Shown piece by piece: positions 18,462-26,800 of a DNA stretch of 64,000 nucleotides. This stretch comes from Bradyrhizobium sp. U87765 SZCCT0048 (lineage in GTDB: Bacteria > Pseudomonadota > Alphaproteobacteria > Rhizobiales > Xanthobacteraceae): contig NZ_JAFCMM010000003.1 in assembly GCF_018131225.1 (NCBI RefSeq), positions 384,001 to 448,000 on the forward strand, read 5' to 3'. Position 1 is the stretch's first letter. Every line of letters begins with the position of its first letter. Position numbers and translations under genes: made by a program. Below the pieces are notes generated by a model. The model saw only the letters and a program-made list of their open reading frames with translations. It had not been told where the DNA came from and searched no databases.

Positions 18462-18606
18462 GCAATCCGGCAGTGAAGGATAGAGAAGTGCGAAGCCACG
18501 GTAACCGTTGAAGCGCTCGATCCCGGAGTTCCCTACGAAAGTAGGTGGGCGCCATATGGCCAGGCCCACGGGCCTGGCCAGGGACAGCTCCCGGAAGGAT
18601 CGATAA
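18462..18606 (-). ncRNA. ssrS: Probable 6S RNA (SsrS)
   Basis: On the minus strand, just upstream of the 5-FCL gene, the sequence has alphaproteobacterial 6S-like landmarks. These are TTCCGGGAGCTGT, a perfect 9-pair stem (18558-18579), GGCGCCCACCTACTTTCG, GGGATCGAGCGCTTC and ACGGTTACCGTGGCTTCGC. GATCC at the 5' end can pair with GGATTG at the 3' end to close the rod. 6S RNA binds housekeeping RNA polymerase by mimicking an open promoter. Both the position and the landmarks support the call, but the ends are approximate and no covariance search was run. Confidence 0.65.
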
Positions 18607-19398
18607 GGCCCCGGGGATATTATGGCTCCTGACGAGAGACGCAGCCTCGCAGGACCAATGTAGCGATGATTGTGCGCCATCGCCACCCATCCGACGCGAA
18701 CTTTCCAGGAATCACCCAAACAATTTGACGGGCGATGATGCCGCAGCCAGCACCATCCGCCCGCGGTGCCACTCCCGACGGGGCGATCCGGGCAACGCCT
18801 CTCGTCCAAAGAAATGACGGTCTCAAGCAAGCCGCACGACGGTCGCCCGGCCGACACGCGCAGGCACGCCGACTGAAAACGGCAAGCTGCCCCCCGCGCA
18901 TGCACGCGATAGCGATGCTGGCAGTCGGCGCCGCCCGATCCGGCCGATCAATGTCATCGCGCCGGAGACACGGCAATGACCCGACACATTCCGCGCCGTG
19001 ACACGACAAGGACGCTCAACACCGGCCGCCAACAGAATCACACTCAATTTTGAGCATCATCGGCTCAACTAAACGTTTGCCGATTTTTCAGCGATCCACT
19101 ACTGTTCCCTTACCGATCGACATGTCGGTCATTTTGAAGCGACGCGCGTTTGCGCCTTCGACATCTCTACGCCTTCAGCACGCAAGCCTTTCGATACAGC
19201 CCTTTTGATATACGCCTTTTTTAGACGCACCGGCCTTTTGGACAGACCCACCCACCTTTCGACATCGCACCTTTCGACACCTGGCCTTTCCGACATCCCT
19301 TTCTGCGAGATGCATCACTGTCTTCGACGGCGACGTCTCTATCTCTTGATCGTTTTTCTTCTCGATTTTTTGACCCGAAACTTTCTCCAAAATAATAA
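18607..19398. other. Long non-coding gap upstream of the pentapeptide island
   Basis: No convincing gene is seen in these 792 bases. The first 430 are GC-rich and featureless apart from the likely 6S promoter region. From about 19040 base composition turns AT-richer. There is a small inverted repeat, TTGAGC-N7-GCTCAA (19050-19068), and then a run of degenerate 15-base units (19150-19310, listed separately). The promoter of the pentapeptide island presumably lies in the last 100 bases, but I could not fix -35 and -10 boxes. Confidence 0.6.
19150..19310. repeat. Degenerate tandem repeat with a period near 15 bases
   Basis: About nine imperfect units resembling CGCCTTTCGACATCG follow each other, for example GCGCCTTCGACATCTC, AGCCTTTCGATACAG, CACCTTTCGACATCG, CACCTTTCGACACCTG and GCCTTTCCGACATCC. 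The period matches that of pentapeptide coding DNA. One plus-strand frame reads as THLST SHLST PGLSD, so it may be an eroded pentapeptide segment. Confidence 0.5.
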
Positions 19399-21555
19399 AT
19401 GCGGTGTGACATGCGCGCAGCGTTATCCTGCTATTTCGGGCACGTGAATCTCGGATATCCGGCGGCTCGAGCAAAGACATTGCTGCCCGCTTTGGCGCAC
19501 GGCCTCGCCGCATTGCTTTTCTTGCTGTTTTCGCAAGCGGCCGTGATGGCTGACGACGAGCCGACCTTTGCGTTGCGGGTCAAGGCGAAGTGCCCGACAT
19601 GCGACGTCCAGCGCGCCGTCTTCGCATCGACACCCTGGGTCAACATGAACTTCGCTGGCCAGAATCTGGCCGGCGCGGATTTCAGCAATGCGACCCTGAG
19701 CGGCGTGAGCTTTGCCGGCGCCAACCTGTCCGGCGCGAATTTTTCCGGCGCGACCATCAACGACAGCGGCGGCGTGGCAACCGTCTTCACCGGTGCGAAC
19801 CTGACCAACACCAATTTCACCGGCGCGGTGATGTCGGCCGCGGACATCCAGTACGCGACGCTGAGCTGCACCAACTTCACCAACGCCAACATGTCGGGGG
19901 TAATCGCCGGGGCCGCATTGCCGGGCCTCAACAGCGGTTGCGCGCCGGTGTTCACGGGCGCCACGGTGGACTGCAACATCGCCGCGTTCTCGGGCCAGTT
20001 GCAGTTGAGCGGAGCGACCATACCTTCGGGGTGCAGTCAGTCGACGCCACAGGCCGCACAGGACAATGTGACCGGCAGTCCGGCCTGGTCGTGCGCCGGC
20101 ACAACGCCCAGCGGGTTCGACAACTGGACCTATGTCGCCGCCTCGGGCGGCAGTGACAGCAACGCCTGCACATCTGCGGCGCCCTGCGCCAGCATCGCCG
20201 CGGCGCTCGCGGCCTGTCCATCCACCGGTTCGTGTGGAGCCCTCGTCTACTATGGCTCCTTCTCGGTCGCGCAGCCGATCGCGCTCGGCCCGAACCGCGC
20301 CATCTACGGCGCCTGCCTGAATGCGCCCGCCTCGCCGGACGCTTCGCAATATTATTCGGTCATCACCATGACGACCGCAGGGGCGCCCGTGGTGTCCGCA
20401 TCAGCCGCGAAACAGTCGGCCCTGTCATTCCTGCACCTCGCGGCCAGCGGCGCCACCGGCAATTCCGGGGTCAGCGTCGGTCTGCAGGCGACGGACGGAT
20501 CGAGCCTGACACTCAACAGCGTCTCCATCCTGGCGGGCAAAGGCAACGAAGGCGTGTCTGGTGCGAGCGCGACCACGGTCGGGGCAAATGGCGCCGCCGC
20601 GAACGGCCAGAACGGCGGCACGAGCACCTGCGGCGCGCAAGGCGGACAAGGCGGCAACGGCCAGGACGGCACGGCCGAACTGAACCCGAAGGGCTTCAAG
20701 ATCTATCCGACATGCAGCCCGAGCTGTACGGGCACTTGCAGCGGCAGCAACGGCGTTCCTGGCGGCGCCGGGGCGTCGGGCAACTACTCCAACGGGGGGC
20801 CGGTCGGCAGTGTCGTCTGCGGCACCAACATCAAATACAACTGCGACGATGGCACGGGACATCCGGGGCAGAGCGGCGCCAACGGCCCTTCTGGTCCCGG
20901 CGGCGTCGCCAGCCAGAATGTCACCGGCAACTATACGTCCAGTGGCTGGCAGCCGAGCGTCGGCGGCGCGGGTCAGGCGGGCGGCAACGGCGGCGCGGGC
21001 GGTGGCGGCGGCGGTGGCGGCATGTGTGCGGCCAACAGCGTCCCGTTCGAGGAAAATGTCCACTCCGGTCGGGTGGGCGGTGGCGGCGGCGCTGGCGGTT
21101 GTGGCGGGCCGGCCGGCGCAGCCGGCACCCAGGGCGGCGCGTCGATGGCGGCGATCCTGGACGCCTCGACCCTCACGGTCACCAATGTCTCCATCACAGG
21201 CGGGACAGGCGGACGCGGCGGCAATGGCGGCAGCTCACAAACCGGCGGGCAAGGCGCCGCAGCGGCCGGCGGCGGCGTCAAGAGTGGCGGATACAGCCAG
21301 GGCGGACCCGGCGGCGCCGGCGCGCCTGGCGGCAGCGGCGGAGGCGGCGCCGGAGGAAATGGCGGCCCTGCGTTCGGCATCGTCCTGGTGAACGGCGCTG
21401 CGGTCACAGGAACGCCGTTCTACTACACCGGCTACAGCGGTGACGTCGGCCTGCCGGGAAGCGCCCCGAACACCGCGAACAACATCCTTCCGGCGCTCGG
21501 CGGCGCACAGGGCACCCCCGGCCGCGTCGCGAACACGGCGACGTTCCAGTACTAG
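19399..21555 (+). CDS. Secreted pentapeptide-repeat, pectate-lyase-like, glycine-rich protein
   Basis: This 718-residue exported protein has three parts. A signal peptide is seen at about residues 26-50 (LLPALAHGLAALLFLLFSQAAVMA). Residues 78-175 are pentapeptide repeats of the A(D/N)LxG kind (LAGADFSNATLSGVSFAGANLSG), expected to form a square beta-helix. Residues 230-270 (WTYVAASGGSDSNACTSAAP) resemble the start of secreted pectate-lyase-like helices. Residues 380-690 are Gly/Ala/Asn-rich with paired cysteines, like a PGRS fibre. The start codon is uncertain: ATG at 19399 or 19411, neither with a clear ribosome site. It is the first of three plus-strand genes placed between the 6S RNA and zapA. 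A surface or matrix role is inferred, and no enzyme motif was seen. Confidence 0.82.
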   Translation: MRCDMRAALSCYFGHVNLGYPAARAKTLLPALAHGLAALLFLLFSQAAVMADDEPTFALRVKAKCPTCDVQRAVFASTPWVNMNFAGQNLAGADFSNATLSGVSFAGANLSGANFSGATINDSGGVATVFTGANLTNTNFTGAVMSAADIQYATLSCTNFTNANMSGVIAGAALPGLNSGCAPVFTGATVDCNIAAFSGQLQLSGATIPSGCSQSTPQAAQDNVTGSPAWSCAGTTPSGFDNWTYVAASGGSDSNACTSAAPCASIAAALAACPSTGSCGALVYYGSFSVAQPIALGPNRAIYGACLNAPASPDASQYYSVITMTTAGAPVVSASAAKQSALSFLHLAASGATGNSGVSVGLQATDGSSLTLNSVSILAGKGNEGVSGASATTVGANGAAANGQNGGTSTCGAQGGQGGNGQDGTAELNPKGFKIYPTCSPSCTGTCSGSNGVPGGAGASGNYSNGGPVGSVVCGTNIKYNCDDGTGHPGQSGANGPSGPGGVASQNVTGNYTSSGWQPSVGGAGQAGGNGGAGGGGGGGGMCAANSVPFEENVHSGRVGGGGGAGGCGGPAGAAGTQGGASMAAILDASTLTVTNVSITGGTGGRGGNGGSSQTGGQGAAAAGGGVKSGGYSQGGPGGAGAPGGSGGGGAGGNGGPAFGIVLVNGAAVTGTPFYYTGYSGDVGLPGSAPNTANNILPALGGAQGTPGRVANTATFQY

Positions 21556-21679
21556 CCGCCGGTCCGAAGCTCCCGCATTCCCGCCGCACACGCGCATCGC
21601 GACGTCGGGATGCAGGACATCGGAAACGGCCGCCCGCGAAACAAACGACCAGTCTTCAGTTGTCTCGAGAGGGAACGAC

Positions 21680-23767
21680 ATGTTTCGTATCTTGCGCGCC
21701 GCTGCGATCGTCACCGCGCTGGAAGCGGCAAGCCTGGTCGCGACAGGTCTGGTCGCGGCAAGTTTCGTCGCGGCAAGTCTGATCGCAGCAAGTCTGGCAG
21801 GCCCGACGACGGCGCGCGCCGCGCCCGACGAGCCTCCAAACAAGGGGCAGTCCTACACCTGCGACAACGTCTCCAACAGCGGCACGGACTTCACGCACGC
21901 CGCCACCGCCGGCCAGAACTACGCAGGACAAAACCTGCGCAACGCCAATTTCAGCGGAACGAACCTGGCCGGCACCGTGTTCGACGGCGCCGACCTCACA
22001 GGCGCCAATCTGACAGGCACGACGCTCGGCGCCGCCAACGGGCAGATGACGAGCTTCTCGCAGGCCAATCTGACCAATGCCTGCCTGCAGGGCGCCACCA
22101 TCCAGGGGACCACGAGCGCCCCCGGCGCCTCGTTCCAGTTCGCCAATCTCACCTGCGCCGCAGTGACCGACAGCGACATCACGGCCGCGGTGTTCGGCCC
22201 CGTCATCACGGCGGCGCCGACCGGCGGGGTGTGCCGCACGACGTTCGCCAACACCCGGATGACCTGCGAATTCCTCGCGCAGTGGAATGTGCTCGACCTC
22301 AGCTTCGCGGATGTGTCCGCCTGCAAGACCCAGCTCGCCGGACTGAACCTCAGCGGCGCGGTCATGGTTGGGGTCCAATTCCCCTACTACAATCTTGCCC
22401 AGACCAATTTCTCGAACGCGAACCTGACAGCGGCGAACTTCTACTCCGCGACGCTGTCCAACGCGCTGTTCACCGCCGCCAATCTCCAGTTCGCGACCCT
22501 GAGCTCGGTCGTCGCCAACAGCGCCGACTTCACCGGCCAGGCGCGCCTCTCGGGCGCCACTCTTTCGTATGGGAATTTCGAGAGCGCAAAATTCAACAAC
22601 GCGGTGTTCGAGGCGTCCAACAAGATCCCCGGCGCGACCATGTCTTTCGGCAACTTCCACAACGCGAACTTCACGCTCGCCGCCATGGTGGGCGTCAACC
22701 TGTCGGGCTCCCTGCTCTACGACGGTACGATCATGAGTTCGGCGACGATCCAGAATGCCAATCTCGCCAATACGACCCTCTGGAACCTGGCGCTGCCCAA
22801 CGCAAAGCTGAGCGGCATCACCTTCGACAATGCCAATCTGATCAACGCCAACCTGTCCGGGGCGACCCTCACCAACAACGGCACATACCGCCCCGCGTCG
22901 ATGGTGAAGACCAACCTCCAGGGCGTCAACCTGACCAGCGCCAGTCTCGGCGGGGTCAACATGACCAATGCCGCGGTCGCGCTGCAGAGCGGCGTTCCGC
23001 TGTTCAAGCAGACGGCCAACGTCTCCGACCTGATCGGCGACCTCAACAAGGGCTGGCTGACGACGGAGCTGGCGCAGATGTTCGAAAGCAACGGCTTCGC
23101 ACTCAGTGCCTGCGACTCGCCCGGCGTCGCCGTGGTTCAAAAGAACCAGACCTGGAATCTGGCATTGAGACAGAAGAAGCCGGTCGGCCCGTCGGGCGAC
23201 GCCTATCATGACTTCATCCTGAAAGCAGTCGTCAGCAATTCCGTCGTGACCGGGCTGACCGTCAGCGGATATGCCGATCAGGTGGCGAAGCAGCTGTTTT
23301 CGATCGACGGCGACTTCACCGCGGCGCTGAATGCGCAAACCCTTCCGCGCGCGGTCCTCGAGGCCTTCGACTCGGCCCACTACGCCCTGCCGCCGTGCGC
23401 CGACCCGACGATCGCGACATTCAAGGTCGGCAACTACTGGACGGTCGCGACCAACGCCAACTCCTATGTCGCGCCGGTCGTCGGCTATACCGGGTTCAAG
23501 ATCGTCGACACCGGCGGCACGCAACTGCAGGTCTACGGCACCGCGATCACCACCGTCTATCAGGGTGACGACGGACGGCTGCAGTTCACGTCGTTCACGG
23601 TGGCGACGACCCGACTGAACGCAGACAGCTTCACGCCGACGACGGTCATGCCGAACGGCAACACCTACGGCGCCAATCTCGCGGCCAACATCAGCCTCGA
23701 CGACATGCTGACGGCGCCCACGCCACCTCCGCCGCCAACCCGCGCGCCGGGCTCCGCCGGCCATTGA
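21680..23767 (+). CDS. Secreted pentapeptide-repeat protein with two copies of a new C-terminal module
   Basis: This is a 695-residue exported protein. The signal peptide (residues 1-48) has a hydrophobic core made of four to five near-copies of a 5-residue unit (SLVAT GLVAA SFVAA SLIAA). Residues 80-436 are pentapeptide repeats (NFSGTNLAGTVFDGADLTGANL and so on), a predicted square beta-helix. Residues 446-625 hold two copies of a module with pattern L-N-x-G, F-x3-(G/H)-(F/Y)-x-L and W-(T/N), also found three times in the next gene. The tail is Pro-rich. GAGAGGGA precedes the ATG at 21680. It lies 124 bases after the first island gene and 45 before the third, so one transcript is likely. Confidence 0.85.
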   Translation: MFRILRAAAIVTALEAASLVATGLVAASFVAASLIAASLAGPTTARAAPDEPPNKGQSYTCDNVSNSGTDFTHAATAGQNYAGQNLRNANFSGTNLAGTVFDGADLTGANLTGTTLGAANGQMTSFSQANLTNACLQGATIQGTTSAPGASFQFANLTCAAVTDSDITAAVFGPVITAAPTGGVCRTTFANTRMTCEFLAQWNVLDLSFADVSACKTQLAGLNLSGAVMVGVQFPYYNLAQTNFSNANLTAANFYSATLSNALFTAANLQFATLSSVVANSADFTGQARLSGATLSYGNFESAKFNNAVFEASNKIPGATMSFGNFHNANFTLAAMVGVNLSGSLLYDGTIMSSATIQNANLANTTLWNLALPNAKLSGITFDNANLINANLSGATLTNNGTYRPASMVKTNLQGVNLTSASLGGVNMTNAAVALQSGVPLFKQTANVSDLIGDLNKGWLTTELAQMFESNGFALSACDSPGVAVVQKNQTWNLALRQKKPVGPSGDAYHDFILKAVVSNSVVTGLTVSGYADQVAKQLFSIDGDFTAALNAQTLPRAVLEAFDSAHYALPPCADPTIATFKVGNYWTVATNANSYVAPVVGYTGFKIVDTGGTQLQVYGTAITTVYQGDDGRLQFTSFTVATTRLNADSFTPTTVMPNGNTYGANLAANISLDDMLTAPTPPPPPTRAPGSAGH
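21729..21798 (+). repeat. 15-base tandem repeat inside a signal-peptide coding region
   Basis: Four to five near-identical 15-base units of the type AGTCTGGTCGCGGCA encode the 5-residue pattern S-L-V-A-A in the hydrophobic core of the signal peptide. Copy-number change would keep the frame and change signal length. Confidence 0.7.
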
Positions 23768-23812
23768 TCTTCACAAACCATCCGCCCCACCCCGCTTCGA
23801 GGACGACACACC

Positions 23813-26800
23813 ATGGCGCACGAACCGAACCCCACGATCGAAACCCTGCACTTCGACCTCGGATTTCTGCGTCATAGCTATGACAAGCCCTACGTCCAGA
23901 CGCCGCTCGGCCGTTTCGCCGTCCATCCACACACCGACGCCACCCGTGCGCAGGCCCGGATCGACAACCGCGCCATCGCCAGCATGCCGCAGGCGGCGCT
24001 CGCCAAGCTGACCCATTACGCCGTCGGCGTGAAACTGCCGGTGAAAGCCCCCTTCCTGCTGCGCGTTCACAACGACGATGGCGCCAACGGGACCCTGCCG
24101 ACCCTGTTCGGCGTGAAGATCGTGGTGCCGACCAGGGCCTTGCGGGAGTATCGCCAGAACGACCTCGCGCGCCTGCTGCCGCGCCGCCCCGCCCATGTCG
24201 AACTCTTCGGCATGGTGCCGCCTGCGGACAGTGCCGCCGCGGACGACCATCTCGACTTCCTGGCCGACGCGGATCTGGTGATCGATCTGCCGACAACGAC
24301 GGCTGTGGCGATCGCGTTCTCGTATCCGACGCTGGCCTCGACCAGCAACCAGCACGCGGCCATCATCTCGGATCTGTTCATTGGCCGGTCGAAGGACCTC
24401 ACCCCGTTCACGACCTATATTCGCAATCTTGGCGAGGCCTCTCAGGACGGAACGGGCTTTGCTGTCATCACCCAACTGAAAGGCGAGGACGGCGCCGCGA
24501 TCACGCTCAATCCCGCGCTGACCGGTGGCACGCCGAGCGATACCATCATCTGCCAGTACAATCTCAGCCCGGATATCATCGGGACACCGCCCACCAAGAC
24601 GGCTCCGGCGACGCCGCCCGCGACCCAGACCGCGACAACCCTGATCGATAGCGCGCTTATCGCCATGACCAACGATCCGGGACTGCGCAACAGTCACTGG
24701 TCGGTGAATCAGGGCCAGCAGCAGAACCGCTACCATGCGGGCGTCACCGGAAGCGGCGTCGTCAACAAGCAGATGGCCGCGCTGCGGCGGACCGCATCCC
24801 GCCGCGCCATGCGCGCGGCCGCCGCCGACCCGGTCGACGCATCGGGCTACGAATTCACCATCAACAACAAGACGCCGGGCCATGGCCTGGACATCGATGA
24901 CAGCTCGATCACTTTCGACACCACCTCGCAGGTGTTCTCGATCCAGGTCAAGAACACCTTCATGAGAACCCTCGCGACACATATCAAATTCTACGATGTC
25001 GACGGCAACGTCATCTCCAACCCGCCAAGCCTCTATCCGAACATTCAGAAGATCTTCACCGAAGCGAAGGAGATGCTGCATCTCGACACCGACGAGGAAT
25101 TCGTGCGGTTCATTTATTCGGTCTACGCGATCATGGACATTCCGATGCCGTTCGGAGCGACCACGATCGACGTGAAATGGCCGGAGAGCGCGGCAAGCGC
25201 GGATCTGCTGTTCGGTGGCCTCGGCATCGGCAAGTGGGACACGACCGCGGACATGCTGGGCCTCCTGGCAACGGTATTGTTCCAGTTCGTGTCACCGGTC
25301 ATTTTCCTGATCACCGGCGCCTGGGTCACGCACTCGGACTGGTACGAAAAACTGATGAGCGACCCGGCGGTCGTCGCGCTTGTCATCATTCTCGCGGTCT
25401 TCCTCGTCGAGCCGATCCTGTATCTGATCGGTTTTGGCCGCTACGGCCTCAACTACGCCATCAACCTGATCGCCAGCAAGCTGGTGGCCATGATCCTGGG
25501 CAACGCGGCGAAATACATTACCAAGGCAGCGGTCAAGACGCTGGTCACCGACGGCAGTGAAGTTCTGATCGACTTCTTCGTCTTCAAGATCACGGTCAGC
25601 GAGCTCATCGATGCGATCCCGTTCGTCGGCTGGGCGGCCGAGATCGCAGGCGTCGCCGCGACCGGCGGCGCGCTGCTGGAAGCCGGCATCGACATCCTGC
25701 AGTCGCCAGCGACTTACACGGTCAACGTCACGCGCCGGCTGGAAGTGGTGGCGACCGTCTCGCCCGACCCGCTTCATGGCACGCTCGAAAACCCGGCGAT
25801 CTGGCCGACCGAGGCGACCCATTTCAAGGCCGTGCTGCAGTACAAGAACGGCACCGCCTATACGCTGACCGGCGCGCTGCCGGTCGAGCAATCGGAACGA
25901 TCGGCCCCGATCACCGTGACGTTCGACGACGTGCCGACCGGCGGCGACCTCCAGATTACCTTCGGTGTCTACTCGGACACCAACTGGCTGGCGGGCAACT
26001 GGAGCAGCGCCTGGACGCCGGCTGTGCTGCCACCCGGCGCGCAGACGCTGGATATCACCGGCTCGATCATCGAGAATCTGGTCCCGCTGACGATGGATAC
26101 CCAGTATCTGTTCGATTCGAAGATCGTCTACACCGCGGCGAGCGGACACCAGTGGAGCGCGACGGCACAGCCTTCCGCGGTGATCACCGACCTCAATCCC
26201 GACGGCCTCAATGACGTGGTGGCGATTACGTCGAACAACAACGCCTACATGCTCGGCTACACCTGGCAGGCCTCGAACCAGAACGTGCCCGTGCAGGGGA
26301 CATCCACGCCGACCAACGCCCTGCTCTACACGTTCCAGAACATCAACACCTTGTCGAATCCGGAGGCCGCACTCAAATTCTCGAATGCGGGCTTCTCGGC
26401 GACCACGTTCCTCGCCTACGAACAATTCGGCCCTGAGCCGCTGTTCTCGGCGCCGAGCTCGGTTCTGTCTGATCTCGATGATGGCGTGATCGACGCCACC
26501 CTGCAGCAGTCGTTCGCCAGCGCCGGCTATCCCCTGCCGACCGACATCTCCACGGTAGCGCTCACGACCGTGCAGTCGACGGTCGAGTGGACGATGACGC
26601 TGCCGAACCAGAACGCCCCGACCTACCAGCTCAACCGCCAGTCGGACGGCTCGGTGTGGGTGTATCTGTACCCGACCGATACCGTCGGCCAGAACAACTT
26701 CTACCTCGACAGTTCCTCGAACGTTCACCAGTTGCGGGCGGTGACGCTCGACGACACGACGCCGTTCGACATGAACCAGACGCAGACCCACGGCGCCTTC

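Noticed and set aside
19150..19310. CRISPR array
   Set aside because: The repeats are degenerate, about 15 bases long and without unique spacers, and there are no cas genes.
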